Shown here in pieces: positions 27,817-37,502 of a DNA stretch of 64,000 nt. How positions within the stretch are numbered: the first letter of the stretch is position 1; each line of letters starts with the position of its first letter. The DNA is from Bacteroidota bacterium (GTDB lineage Bacteria > Bacteroidota > Bacteroidia > NS11-12g > UBA9320). The notes below the pieces were generated by a model that saw only the letters and a program-made list of their open reading frames with translations, was not told the origin of the DNA and did no database searches. Position numbers and translations under genes: made by a program. Location of the stretch: contig NVWV01000005.1 in assembly GCA_002746305.1 (NCBI GenBank), positions 1 through 64,000 on the forward strand, read 5' to 3'.

Positions 27817-30672
27817 ATGAAAATTTTGTACTCCCTTTTTGTCTTTCTGCTATTACTTCCCAATTATGCTAATGCCACACGAATTAGGGGAACAGAGATG
27901 AGATATGAACACATTTCATCCTTGAAGTATAAGATAATTTTGGTAAAGTATGAAGACTGTATTGGACCACCTTCAGTACATCATAACATAAAAGCAAGCT
28001 GTGGTGTTAACACGGTAGTTTTACCTTCAGGAACTTCTTCTTCTTATGAGATAAACCAATACTGTCCTGATACTTCTTCTTTATGCAATGGAGGCGTACT
28101 CAATGGTGTTAAAAAGGTTATCCAAACTGTGACAATTGACTTTTCAGAATCTGCCTATGCCAGTATCAGAAACTGCGGAACAATACATCTTACATCAAAT
28201 GTTGGAACCATACGTCCGAACACCACCGCTCCCACCAGTCACCAAGTATATGTAGATATTGACTTGGATAGCCACAAACAAAATTCGTCTCCTATTTTTA
28301 CCCGAGATCCTATAGTTAGCCTCTGTTGTAACCAACCAGCTAATTTGTCTCTAGGTGCATATGATCTACTTGATGGAGACTCTCTTTCTTTTGAATGGGG
28401 ACAAGCTCTTAATCATACAGGAGACACAATAAGCTTCCCTGTATCTGGAATTGCTTATGACCATCCTTTCCAAGTTTATTATCCAAGTGGATCTGTAATG
28501 TCTGCCTATCCACAAGCAACACCTCCTATAGGCTCTTATCTTAACTCAAGTACAGGAGAAATAATCTTCACCCCTACCAATTGCAATCAAAAGGCACTGG
28601 CAGTAGTTGCAGTAAAGGAATGGAGAAATGATTCAAATGGTGTCTCGATATTGGTAGGAACCAGTTTTCGAAATATGATTTTCGAGGTAACTACATGCCC
28701 AGACAACAATAACCCAGTGATTACAGCTCCAGAAATACTGTCGGTTTGTAGGGGTGATTCTATTGTTGTAATTATTACCACAAATGATGTCGTTTTTGTA
28801 CCTCCTCCGCCAGCCACATCTCCAGCTCCAGACTCCGTAAAAATACATTGGAGTGAATCTATTCCTAGTGCTTCTTTTACCATAATAGATTCAACAGCAC
28901 TTAACCAAAGTGGTCGATTTGTATGGTATCCGGATTCTACTGTTAAGTTAAACAGATCCTATGTATTTACGGTAACTGCTACAGACAACCACTGTCCTAG
29001 AATAGGTCAAACAGATAAAACCGTTTCAATAACCGTTCGTGATCGAGTGATTGCCACTATAAATAAACAAGTAGTTAGTTGTAACAGCTTTAATTATAAA
29101 CTCAATTTGGATGTTGCTTGTTTAGAAGGTTCTCCCCTATTTAAATGGCAAATACTGGATAGTATCGGGCAGAGCATTTCCAATACTGATGCACAAATAA
29201 ATACTGCTGACACCTTACAACAGGTAAATTTATCCGTCAATAAATCCGGTCTTTACATCATAAAAATTACGCTGACCAATGATTCTCAAAGCTACTCCCA
29301 AATACTTGTAGACACTCTAGATCTAAGGAATCCATTGTCCGTATCTCTGAATCAATCGGATTCTATTCTTTGTTTTGGGGACAGTATCTCTCTCCATGCA
29401 GATGTTCAAAATTCAAAAGGTGTAATAGACTACTTTTGGCGAAATACGTTGAATCAAGTTCTTAATTATTATGATACCTCTATACATGCTGGTTTGACAA
29501 GATCCCACCCAGATAAAACCTACTATCTTACTGTCTTCGATGACACCCATTGTTATGCCATTGACTCGGTTAGAATCTATAACAATCTAGCATCCCCTTT
29601 GCTAATTGATACCGCAATATGCCAAGGAGAAACCGTAAGTTATTCTGTGAATGCCAACCAAAATAATGTGCTTTGGAATAACGTCATCAGCACAGATTCA
29701 ATATCTATTTCTACAAGCGGAAATGTATTTCTGTCCTATAGTGATAGTGTTGGGTGCACATACAAAGACACAGCGTTCGTTTCTACCTTATCGATTCCCA
29801 TTTCTTCCTTAAACGATACGGCAATTTGTGCAACAGAGTACACCCTGTCTGTTGATTCTGTAAAGACCATTTTATGGAGCAATAGCAACTCTACAACTCA
29901 AATCGTTGTTACATCAAGCGGAGCATACTCCGTTTATCTTAAAGACAGTAATGGCTGTGAGACATATGATACCGCTACTATTGACCTAAAATACTTTGAA
30001 GCACCTAAACTGCCAAACGATACTACTTCTTGTGAAGACAATATTTCCTTGGACCCTGGCAGCTCGTACGACACCTATGTCTGGAGTACTGGTGAAACTT
30101 CAAATACAATTGAAGTTTCTCAATCGAATAAATATAGCGTAACCGTAAGCACAGAAAATGGGTGTTCTATGTTTGATTCTATTCAGGTATCGCTTTTCAA
30201 AAACTTAAAGGTTCCGACACTTATAAGACAAAATGGTCGCATAGAATCAAATCAAAGCGGAGAACACAAATGGTTTAAAGATGGGGTCCTTCTATCTGGT
30301 AATAATGCCAACTATTTGGTTACTTCACTTGAAGGGGCTTATACATCATTAACCATCGATTCAAATGGTTGTGAATCTGATACCTCTAGCCCAGTTACAA
30401 TAACTTTAGGTATAAATACACTCGAAGAACATAGCATATCCATTTATCCCAACCCTTCCAATGGTTCAGTGATTATACAATTACAAGGTTTGAATACAGA
30501 TATAGTCAAAGGCATAACACTAATGGATGCACACGGTCGATTGGTTAAAACATCCTATATAAAAAACGAAAATAATTTTACTTTAGAATGGAACCCCGTT
30601 TCCGCTTTTTACTGGTTAATAATAGACACAGAGAAAGGTGTCTATAGACAGAAGATTACATCTTTGAAATAG
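27817..30672 (+). CDS. Large T9SS-secreted adhesin-like protein, copy 3
   Basis: A 951-residue third paralog. ATG 27817 is chosen (MKILYSLFVFLLLLPNYANA signal peptide) over an in-frame TTG at 27805. The architecture is the same: an N-terminal TRIRGTEMRYEHISSLKYKI domain, a cadherin-like YVFTVTATDNHC segment, Ig-like repeats (YVWSTGETSNTIEVS) and a type A sorting domain (ISIYPNPSNGSVIIQLQGL). Its C-terminus lacks the near-identity shared by copies 1 and 2. It is separated from copy 2 by 122 nt, so it may have its own promoter. It is probably an exported cell-surface adhesin; the substrate is unknown. Confidence 0.86.
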   Translation: MKILYSLFVFLLLLPNYANATRIRGTEMRYEHISSLKYKIILVKYEDCIGPPSVHHNIKASCGVNTVVLPSGTSSSYEINQYCPDTSSLCNGGVLNGVKKVIQTVTIDFSESAYASIRNCGTIHLTSNVGTIRPNTTAPTSHQVYVDIDLDSHKQNSSPIFTRDPIVSLCCNQPANLSLGAYDLLDGDSLSFEWGQALNHTGDTISFPVSGIAYDHPFQVYYPSGSVMSAYPQATPPIGSYLNSSTGEIIFTPTNCNQKALAVVAVKEWRNDSNGVSILVGTSFRNMIFEVTTCPDNNNPVITAPEILSVCRGDSIVVIITTNDVVFVPPPPATSPAPDSVKIHWSESIPSASFTIIDSTALNQSGRFVWYPDSTVKLNRSYVFTVTATDNHCPRIGQTDKTVSITVRDRVIATINKQVVSCNSFNYKLNLDVACLEGSPLFKWQILDSIGQSISNTDAQINTADTLQQVNLSVNKSGLYIIKITLTNDSQSYSQILVDTLDLRNPLSVSLNQSDSILCFGDSISLHADVQNSKGVIDYFWRNTLNQVLNYYDTSIHAGLTRSHPDKTYYLTVFDDTHCYAIDSVRIYNNLASPLLIDTAICQGETVSYSVNANQNNVLWNNVISTDSISISTSGNVFLSYSDSVGCTYKDTAFVSTLSIPISSLNDTAICATEYTLSVDSVKTILWSNSNSTTQIVVTSSGAYSVYLKDSNGCETYDTATIDLKYFEAPKLPNDTTSCEDNISLDPGSSYDTYVWSTGETSNTIEVSQSNKYSVTVSTENGCSMFDSIQVSLFKNLKVPTLIRQNGRIESNQSGEHKWFKDGVLLSGNNANYLVTSLEGAYTSLTIDSNGCESDTSSPVTITLGINTLEEHSISIYPNPSNGSVIIQLQGLNTDIVKGITLMDAHGRLVKTSYIKNENNFTLEWNPVSAFYWLIIDTEKGVYRQKITSLK

Positions 30673-30709
30673 CTTAAATAGGTATAGTAATACTTTCGTT
30701 CCCAAATCA

Positions 30710-30717
30710 TATTTTTG
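30710..30717 (+). promoter_or_regulatory. -7 box of the ald promoter
   Basis: TATTTTTG, a perfect TAnnTTTG followed by C, 23 nt before the ald ATG. A second near-match, TACTTTCG, lies at 30691-30698. No good -33 element was seen. Confidence 0.5.
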
Positions 30718-30740
30718 CACCACTTTAAAAAATAACAGAA

Positions 30741-31856
30741 ATGATAATTGGTGTACCAAAAGAGATTAAGAACAACGAAAATAGAGTTGGACTAACTCCT
30801 GCTGGAGTTGCTGAGTTTAAGAAACACGGTCATACGGTTTACGTACAATCTACTGCTGGTTTCGGTAGTGGTTTTGACGATGATGAATATGTCTCTGCTG
30901 GTGCTGAAATGCTTCCTAGCATTGAAGACACGTATGCTATCGCTGAAATGATTATTAAGGTTAAAGAACCTATTGAAGCTGAGTATAGCTTAATCAAGAA
31001 GGACCAATTATTGTTCACCTATTTTCACTTTGCTAGTTATGAGCCATTGACTCATGCCATGATAGCAAATGGTTCTGTATGTCTTGCATATGAAACTGTA
31101 GAAAAAGCAGATAGAAGTCTTCCATTGCTAATACCTATGAGTGAAGTAGCTGGTAGAATGAGTACACAAGAAGGTGCTAAGTATCTCGAAAAGCCAATGG
31201 GCGGAAGAGGTATACTTTTAGGTGGCGTACCGGGTGTGAAACCAGCTGAAGTACTTGTAATAGGTGGTGGTATTGTTGGTACTCAGGCAGCCAAAATGGC
31301 TGCTGGACTTGGTGCCCATGTTACAATGATGGATATTTCTCTTAACAGACTTAGAGAGTTGGACGATATCATGCCAGAAAACGTAGATACTGTTTACTCC
31401 AATGAGTACAACATTCGCGAAGCAATTAAAACTTCTGATCTCGTTATCGGTGCTGTATTAATACCAGGAGCAAAGGCTCCACACCTTATCACTAGAGATA
31501 TGCTAAAAACAATGCGTCCGGGTAGCGTACTTGTAGACGTAGCTGTAGATCAAGGTGGATGCTTTGAAACTACAAAACCAACTACACACGAAGATCCAAT
31601 TTATACCATAGATGGCGTAATACATTATACCGTAGCAAACATGCCCGGAGCTGTGCCTTACACTTCTACTCTTGCACTTACAAATGCTACTCTTCCATAT
31701 GCTATTCAATTAGCAAACAAGGGATGGAGACAAGCTTGTAGTGACAGTAAAGAATTGAGACTTGGTCTCAATATTGTAGAAGGAAAAGTATGCTACAAAG
31801 GTGTATCTGATGCTTTTGAACTTGACTATACACCTATTGAAGATATTTTAGGATAA
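30741..31856 (+). CDS. ald: Alanine dehydrogenase
   Basis: A 371-residue NAD-dependent enzyme interconverting L-alanine and pyruvate plus ammonia. The whole chain matches the family: N-terminal MIIGVPKEIKNNENRVGLTPAG, the substrate-binding KVKEP and FTYFHFAS segments, the Rossmann motif VLVIGGGIVGTQAAKMA, VDVAVDQGGCFETT and NMPGAVPYTST. Length is normal. It is probably monocistronic: a consensus -7 box precedes it and a strong terminator follows 26 nt after the stop. Confidence 0.97.
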   Translation: MIIGVPKEIKNNENRVGLTPAGVAEFKKHGHTVYVQSTAGFGSGFDDDEYVSAGAEMLPSIEDTYAIAEMIIKVKEPIEAEYSLIKKDQLLFTYFHFASYEPLTHAMIANGSVCLAYETVEKADRSLPLLIPMSEVAGRMSTQEGAKYLEKPMGGRGILLGGVPGVKPAEVLVIGGGIVGTQAAKMAAGLGAHVTMMDISLNRLRELDDIMPENVDTVYSNEYNIREAIKTSDLVIGAVLIPGAKAPHLITRDMLKTMRPGSVLVDVAVDQGGCFETTKPTTHEDPIYTIDGVIHYTVANMPGAVPYTSTLALTNATLPYAIQLANKGWRQACSDSKELRLGLNIVEGKVCYKGVSDAFELDYTPIEDILG

Positions 31857-31882
31857 TTCAACTCGGATTTTATACCATATTT

Positions 31883-31916
31883 AAAAGCCATTCACATTGT
31901 GAGCGGCTTTTTTTTT
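31883..31916 (+). terminator. Intrinsic terminator after ald
   Basis: A 13-bp stem (31883-31895 with 31899-31911; one mismatch and one G-T pair), loop ATT, and a run of nine T (31908-31916). Textbook rho-independent terminator. Confidence 0.92.
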
Positions 31917-31948
31917 GTCTTTAATTAATTGACCTTCGCATCCAAATC

Positions 31949-32716
31949 ATGAAGCTGTTTCACAAGATATATCCCAATGAGAATGCAACAGAATACCTAT
32001 TCATCTTACATGGGTTATTTGGGATGTTGGATAATTGGCATCATATGGCTCGTAAATTATCCGAACACTTTACAGTTATCACAGTGGATCAACGAAATCA
32101 TGGTAAAAGCCCTCATTCAGAAGAAATGTCTTTTGAAATTATGGCTAATGATTTAGCACTGTTGATGACCCATTTAGATATAGAAAAAGCTCATGTACTT
32201 GGACATTCTATGGGTGGTAAAACAGCAATGAAATTCGCAGATTTACATCCTGACAAGCTGAGTAAACTTATTGTAGTGGATATTGCCCCACGCAAGTATA
32301 AACCTGGTCATCTTACTTATTTCCAAGCATTTAAAACGATTGATTTTTCACAGTTTGAGACTAGAAAGGAAGCAGATCAGGCTCTAAGTGAGATCGAGGA
32401 AAACATTGGCATTCGGCAGTTCTTACTCAAAAATCTAGAGAAATCAGATCCTGGATATCAACTCAAATTTAATCTAAAACCCATCGAAACATTTTATCCT
32501 AAGATGATAGACACTATGGAATTTCAATGGTTAATAAATGCTCCAACACTTTTTCTATATGGAGGAAAATCAGGATATATCACGGAAGAGGACAAACTTT
32601 CCATAGAAGATACTTTCACAGAAGTTGAGTTTAAAGAAATAGCAGATGCAGGTCACTGGGTTCATGCCGAAAAGCCTATTCCATTCTTTGAAGCAGTGTT
32701 CATTTTTTTACACTAA
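31949..32716 (+). CDS. Alpha/beta hydrolase (YbfF-like esterase)
   Basis: A 255-residue cytoplasmic alpha/beta-hydrolase. The oxyanion segment LHGLFGMLDNW, the conserved VDQRNHGKSPH, the nucleophile elbow LGHSMGGKTAM and the catalytic histidine in DAGHWVHAEKP are in the normal order and spacing. It most resembles the YbfF/abhydrolase-1 esterases that act on short acyl (thio)esters. The substrate is not known. The start is ATG 31949, 32 nt after the ald terminator, with GACCTTCG (one mismatch from TAnnTTCG) 10 nt upstream. Confidence 0.88.
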   Translation: MKLFHKIYPNENATEYLFILHGLFGMLDNWHHMARKLSEHFTVITVDQRNHGKSPHSEEMSFEIMANDLALLMTHLDIEKAHVLGHSMGGKTAMKFADLHPDKLSKLIVVDIAPRKYKPGHLTYFQAFKTIDFSQFETRKEADQALSEIEENIGIRQFLLKNLEKSDPGYQLKFNLKPIETFYPKMIDTMEFQWLINAPTLFLYGGKSGYITEEDKLSIEDTFTEVEFKEIADAGHWVHAEKPIPFFEAVFIFLH

Positions 32717-32755
32717 ACTACTTAGTAATTTAGCTATACTTGCCTCATTATTAAT

Positions 32756-35251
32756 GTGAGAAAATTTCTATTTATAGCATTCATCTTTGCCAATGTCGCA
32801 ACTTTATTTGCTCAAACAACTATTTCAGGTAGAGTTACCGATGCCACATCTGGTGAACCCCTTCCTTATGTAGCCTTACGAGGCAATAACATAAAATTGG
32901 GTGCCGTTACCGATTTTGATGGTTACTACACTATTGAAACAGATGAAGCTATTGACAGTCTAATTGCCGCTTATATGGGATATGCTCTTGTTAAAAAGGC
33001 TGTTGTCCTTGGTCAAAAACAGACGCTCAATTTTTCACTGTTGGAGTCTTCGAGCACACTCAAAGAGTTTGTAGTGAGACCTGGAGGTATAAATCCTGCA
33101 CTCATTATTATGAAACGGGCACGTAAACACAAAAAGGATTACAATCCCGAAAAGATCGAATACTACCAATATGAGGCATATAGCAAGGTGCAACTTGCTA
33201 TTGACAATGTCACCGATAAATTCAAGAAACGAAAAATATTTAGTGCCATGGCACCACTCTTTGATACTATATCTAGTTTCGGTGATTCTTCTGCTAAAAA
33301 AGTATTGCCTGTATTTGTTTCGGAAACATTAAGCGATTATTACTTTAGAAAGTTTCCTAGAAGAACCAAAGAGACAATTAAAGCAACGAAAATACAAGGT
33401 GTAGGAGTTGGTGATGAAAGCTATGTATCTCAGATTTTGGGCTCTACATTTCAACAATATAATTTCTACGAAAACAACTTATATATTTTGGATAAGGACT
33501 TCATTTCTCCATTAAGTATACAGGCTAATTCCTATTATTTCTTTACGCTCAGAGACAGTTTGATGATAGATGGTAAATCGTGCTATCAAATACAAGTAGA
33601 TCCAAAAAATCCCAAAGATTTGGTTTTCAGAGGAATGATTTGGATAGAAACAAGTTCCTATGCCCTCAAACGACTTAGTCTTGAAATTACAGATGAAGCC
33701 AATCTGAACTTCATTGAAAAGCTCAAAATTCAACAAGAATTTGAAGAAGTGGAACCTACTTATTGGTTACCCAATAAGACTAGAATCTTGATTGATATTG
33801 CCGAGTTAACCAATAATACCGTTGGTATGATTGGACTCTATTACAATTCGACTAAAAACACCAAGGTTAATAAGGTTCATGAACTGCCTTTTTACGAGGA
33901 TAAAATAACTGTTGCGGAAAACTCTTTTTCCAAAACTGAAGCTTTCTGGGATAGTGCAAGACATGAAAAAATAACAGAAGAGGATAAACGGATTTATCAA
34001 ATGGTGGATTCCCTTAAGAATCAGCCCTTGATAAAATCATATATTGACATTGTAGAAATAGCCGTAGAGGGACATATTCCAAAAGGAAAGATTGATTTAG
34101 GACCATGGTATTATTTAGTTGGATTCAATAGGCTGGAAGGCATAAGAACCAGAGTTGGTTTTAGAACATCTCCTAAATTTCACAAGGATTTTCAGCTTAG
34201 AACATATGGGGCTTATGGTTTTAAAGATCAACAGTTTAAATATGGGGTTTTTGCAGATTACGTCTTTAGCAGAAAAAAATGGGCTAAAGTGGGGCTATTC
34301 ATTAAAAAAGATGTGGAATTAATTGGTTTGACAGATGAGGATTTTGGAACTTCTGCTTTGTATGACGCATTTGCAATGTTTGGTACTGATCAAATTAACC
34401 GAAGCTTTACCAAGAAGATTTGGGGTCAAAAGGAATTAATTAAAGGCTATACACAAACCGTGAATTTCACACACAAAACTTTTGAGTTTGAAAAGGTTGG
34501 CCTTTTTAATTTCGGATACTTTGATAATCTATCAGACAGTACCTCCATTAAATCAAACTATGATATTGCTAGTATCAACTTAAGAGGTAGAATATCTCAT
34601 AAAGAGCAATTCATCTACAGAAGAACCAGCAGATATAGCCTAGGTAATTTGAAAGCTCCTGTTCTTTCTTTTGATTATACGAGAAGTTTTGACAATGTCT
34701 TGGGAGGTGATTTTAATTTTGACAAAATTGGACTTGAACTATGGCAGTTTAATAGTTTGGGTAACTTAGGTACATTTGAATACACCGTAAAGGCCTACAA
34801 AACATTTGGGCAAGCACCTTACCCATCTCTATTTATTATGCGAGGAAATCAATCATTCTTTAGTAGTGGTCTTTCGTACAACCTTATGGACTTTTTTGAA
34901 TTTGCTGCCGATCAGTATGTCTCTGTTGATTATGAGCATCAGTTTAATGGTTTGCTTATGAACAGGGTTCCTCTTCTTAAGCAGCTAAAGTGGAGAAGCT
35001 TTATAAATGGGAAAGCTGTATATGGTACTATGAGCCAAAGGAACAGAAACTTAATGCCCCTTAACAATACTTCATATACCAATCCAAGCTTTTTCGTAAA
35101 TGAAAAACCGTATGTAGAGTTGGGCTATGGAATTGAGAATATTTTCAGATTTGTTAGAATAGACTTTATTCACAGAGTCACATATTTGGACGAAAGTCAT
35201 CCAAACGCTAAGCCATTTGGGATAAAGGGAACTGCTGTACTAAGGTTTTAA
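32756..35251 (+). CDS. DUF5686-type outer-membrane protein with carboxypeptidase-regulatory-like domain
   Basis: An 831-residue outer-membrane protein. It starts with GTG and a signal peptide (FLFIAFIFANVATLFA). Residues ~22-100 form a CarboxypepD_reg-like beta domain (TISGRVTDATSGEPLPYVALRG, GAVTDFDGYYTIET). The rest is the DUF5686-type region, ending in alternating beta strands (e.g. FRFVRIDFIHRVTYLDE) and a terminal F typical of outer-membrane barrels. No TonB plug is seen, so it is not a classical TonB-dependent receptor. The function is unknown; the family is common in Bacteroidota. It lies 39 nt after the hydrolase gene and is probably cotranscribed with it. Confidence 0.82.
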   Translation: MRKFLFIAFIFANVATLFAQTTISGRVTDATSGEPLPYVALRGNNIKLGAVTDFDGYYTIETDEAIDSLIAAYMGYALVKKAVVLGQKQTLNFSLLESSSTLKEFVVRPGGINPALIIMKRARKHKKDYNPEKIEYYQYEAYSKVQLAIDNVTDKFKKRKIFSAMAPLFDTISSFGDSSAKKVLPVFVSETLSDYYFRKFPRRTKETIKATKIQGVGVGDESYVSQILGSTFQQYNFYENNLYILDKDFISPLSIQANSYYFFTLRDSLMIDGKSCYQIQVDPKNPKDLVFRGMIWIETSSYALKRLSLEITDEANLNFIEKLKIQQEFEEVEPTYWLPNKTRILIDIAELTNNTVGMIGLYYNSTKNTKVNKVHELPFYEDKITVAENSFSKTEAFWDSARHEKITEEDKRIYQMVDSLKNQPLIKSYIDIVEIAVEGHIPKGKIDLGPWYYLVGFNRLEGIRTRVGFRTSPKFHKDFQLRTYGAYGFKDQQFKYGVFADYVFSRKKWAKVGLFIKKDVELIGLTDEDFGTSALYDAFAMFGTDQINRSFTKKIWGQKELIKGYTQTVNFTHKTFEFEKVGLFNFGYFDNLSDSTSIKSNYDIASINLRGRISHKEQFIYRRTSRYSLGNLKAPVLSFDYTRSFDNVLGGDFNFDKIGLELWQFNSLGNLGTFEYTVKAYKTFGQAPYPSLFIMRGNQSFFSSGLSYNLMDFFEFAADQYVSVDYEHQFNGLLMNRVPLLKQLKWRSFINGKAVYGTMSQRNRNLMPLNNTSYTNPSFFVNEKPYVELGYGIENIFRFVRIDFIHRVTYLDESHPNAKPFGIKGTAVLRF

Positions 35252-35270
35252 TAAAGCCTTAAGAGTTGTT

Positions 35271-35435
35271 TTAGTTTTGGTGCAATAACACCCATTGTAT
35301 AGAATCGTCTGTAGCTACTATTTTAGTAAACAAGACAGATCTATTTCCTGTTATAGTCTTGCTACCATTGGCACCAAAAATTTCTAACGAACAAAGTTTT
35401 CTTGCTGAGGATTCCTGTCTAAGGGTTTTATTCAT
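35271..35435 (-). CDS. Small ORF, 54 aa, unknown
   Basis: An ATG-started ORF: it begins MNKTLRQESSARKLCSLEIF, continues GANGSKTITGNRSVLFTKIV and ends ATDDSIQWVLLHQN. It fills the gap between the DUF5686 gene and tadA. A perfect TATTTTCG -7-like box (35498-35505) lies 62 nt upstream, right after the tadA stop. It has no signal peptide or membrane segment and no recognised family. The codon composition resembles neighbouring genes, but at this size a chance ORF cannot be excluded. Confidence 0.4.
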   Translation of the reverse strand: MNKTLRQESSARKLCSLEIFGANGSKTITGNRSVLFTKIVATDDSIQWVLLHQN

Positions 35436-35497
35436 AACGGTGTTTTTTATTTAAAACACAGCTTACAATTCTCACCTATTAGTAGTTTGATTCGGGA

Positions 35498-35505
35498 CGA
35501 AAATA
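35498..35505 (-). promoter_or_regulatory. Candidate -7 box upstream of the 54-aa ORF
   Basis: TATTTTCG on the minus strand, matching TAnnTTCG, 6 nt past the tadA stop codon; it could drive the small ORF independently of the tadA operon. Confidence 0.35.
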
Positions 35506-35510
35506 GTAGA

Positions 35511-35942
35511 TTACCGCTTACTTTCAAAAAAAGTCTTCATTAACAAAGCACTTTCCTCCTCCATTACCCCTTCATTCACTACTAATTTTGAAGTGTTTTG
35601 TACAAAATTGGTAAAGCCATGCTTAGGTTCCATACAACCAACTGTAATGTTTACTATCCTCGCATTCTTTATCGCTCCATAACACATTACACACGGTTCA
35701 ACGGTAACATACAAATGACAGTCTTGTAAAAACTTGGAACCTAAATAGGAACTTGCTGCGGTGATAGCCAGCATTTCTGCATGTGCAGTAGGATCATTTA
35801 GCCTCTCCATCTGATTGTACCCTTTGCCAATAATCTGATTGTCTGCAACCACTACTGCTCCTATTGGCACCTCATCCTCTGCAAATGCATTTTCAGCCTG
35901 CTTTAAGGCTTGCTTCATAAAATACTCTGGTGATAGTTCCAT
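35511..35942 (-). CDS. tadA: tRNA adenosine(34) deaminase-like nucleoside deaminase
   Basis: A 143-residue zinc-dependent deaminase. The HAE motif (H54-A-E56, in PTAHAEMLAI) and the P-C-x-x-C motif (C84, C87, in VEPCVMCYGAI) provide the zinc ligands and the catalytic glutamate. NQMERLNDPTAHAE and the length are typical of TadA, which makes inosine at the wobble position of tRNA-Arg(ACG). A guanine deaminase of the same superfamily is a less likely alternative. It is the fifth gene of the tatA-gatA-LysM-SGNH-tadA operon, 6 nt after the SGNH gene. Confidence 0.9.
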   Translation of the reverse strand: MELSPEYFMKQALKQAENAFAEDEVPIGAVVVADNQIIGKGYNQMERLNDPTAHAEMLAITAASSYLGSKFLQDCHLYVTVEPCVMCYGAIKNARIVNITVGCMEPKHGFTNFVQNTSKLVVNEGVMEEESALLMKTFFESKR

Positions 35943-35948
35943 AACTTA

Positions 35949-37493
35949 TTATTTTTCTCTTAATTGGTCTAAAATGGCCTCGTACAACATTTCACCAACA
36001 TACTTAGCCCCTTTATAGCTAAAATGTGTGTAATCCTTTTGTCCTAATCCCTCATTCACCCAGGCCAACATGGAATTTTCCCCGCCCATAGCTTCGTATA
36101 AATCCCAAAAACAACAACCTGACTCTAAAGCGGCCTCTTTCATTGCATCTCGTATTAACGGAATATTGGAGTAAGAAACCATTCTGCCACCTTTATTTCT
36201 ACTCATATCACTTGGGCCTATTACTATTATGCTTATCCCCGGATAAGCTGCTTTAATGCTTAGCAACTGTCTAACTAATATGTTTTTATAATAACCATAG
36301 TCTGACCTGACATGTGGGACCACATTGATACCATACTGTAATATGATACAACGAACATTCATCTGATTTAACTGTCTCTTATATAGAGCTCTGTTCATTT
36401 TATCAAAACCTATAGCTGAGCTTCCTCGCATAGCAAAATTATCTACTGCAACACCTGTCTTACCATCCAAGGCAATCCCAAATATAGTAGGGAATTTTCC
36501 CTTCGTAAAGCTTAATGTAAGTTTCTTTTTTGTCTTCAAATCCCATGTTCTAACTCCCAAACCGATGGAGGGTTTTAGCGTATAATCATTGATGTAGTTG
36601 TCATTCCTTAAATTCACATCAAAATACTCATCATTTTGATACAACAAGGTCACTTTAGAGTGCTGCTTGGCTAATGCATAACCTGAATACCCTATTCTAA
36701 GTTTTATAAATGCAGAAGCTTGTTTTGCTTTGGAGTATGTAGCGACCTGTACTTTTTGAACGGTCTTTACGCTATCTGCAACTTCAATGGAATCCCATTT
36801 CAAAAATTTATTAGTTGCACCACTTATTTCAAATGTAGAACCACCTATCCCAAACTTGTTTCCGTCTACTTTAGATCCATTAACATAAATGGCACTCTTT
36901 TTTATGTTCTTACTTTCACTTACAAAAATACACCTGCGAGAGGATGCAGCAGGTTCATTAGGCAGTAGTATTCCAGGTCCCTTACCACCAAATTTTTGTT
37001 GCATTCTGTTTCTAAAATAATCTGTAATTCTATCCCCTTCTAGTTGAGAATCTCCATAATGCAGAATTCGAACAACCTTATGTTTACTTTCATTTCTCAA
37101 GCCATACAAAAGTGTCTTTAGTGCATTGGGATTATTCGGAGGCAATTGTATTCGTCTGTACGCAGGTAAGGTGTCTAAAGATTGTGTCTCCCGAGCAAGT
37201 TTTGACGTGTCTGCAGTTTTAATTGAATCTGTTCCCAATAAAATTTCCTCTTCTGGAGAAACACCCAAAAGAACTTGGTCAATATCTACTTCAGTAAGTA
37301 AACTATCATTCCCACCCTGCAACTCACTAAAAGAAACAAATTTTAATTTACTGCTCTCACCTATTGGGATGCCATCGGATGGAAAAATCCACACAATGAA
37401 TCCGAGTAAAATATTAATTGATAAAAGGACTAATAATAGTGTTATTGGCTTTAGACTCCTGCTTTCAAGATATTTGTTTCTATCTAACTTCAA
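35949..37493 (-). CDS. Membrane-anchored SGNH/GDSL hydrolase
   Basis: A 514-residue protein with one N-terminal transmembrane helix (PITLLLVLLSINILLGFIVWI) and the rest periplasmic. Block I, ILHYGDSQLEGDR, contains the nucleophile serine. The IILQYGINVV segment supplies the oxyanion residues, and the C-terminal DYTHF gives the Asp-x-x-His of the catalytic triad. Related Bacteroidota proteins usually sit near MBOAT acyltransferases and are thought to act on O-acetylated envelope glycans; no MBOAT gene is seen here. It is adjacent to a LysM protein (9 nt), which supports a cell-wall role (inference). A beta-sandwich-like insert lies between block I and the later motifs. Confidence 0.83.
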   Translation of the reverse strand: MKLDRNKYLESRSLKPITLLLVLLSINILLGFIVWIFPSDGIPIGESSKLKFVSFSELQGGNDSLLTEVDIDQVLLGVSPEEEILLGTDSIKTADTSKLARETQSLDTLPAYRRIQLPPNNPNALKTLLYGLRNESKHKVVRILHYGDSQLEGDRITDYFRNRMQQKFGGKGPGILLPNEPAASSRRCIFVSESKNIKKSAIYVNGSKVDGNKFGIGGSTFEISGATNKFLKWDSIEVADSVKTVQKVQVATYSKAKQASAFIKLRIGYSGYALAKQHSKVTLLYQNDEYFDVNLRNDNYINDYTLKPSIGLGVRTWDLKTKKKLTLSFTKGKFPTIFGIALDGKTGVAVDNFAMRGSSAIGFDKMNRALYKRQLNQMNVRCIILQYGINVVPHVRSDYGYYKNILVRQLLSIKAAYPGISIIVIGPSDMSRNKGGRMVSYSNIPLIRDAMKEAALESGCCFWDLYEAMGGENSMLAWVNEGLGQKDYTHFSYKGAKYVGEMLYEAILDQLREK

Positions 37494-37502
37494 GATTAGA
37501 TT

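Noticed and set aside
27777..27819. Minus-strand ATG mini-ORF (MSPQFKEALDLLANK) between adhesin copies 2 and 3
   Set aside because: It looks protein-like but is only 15 codons long and could be chance; no continuation or remnant of a known gene is visible.
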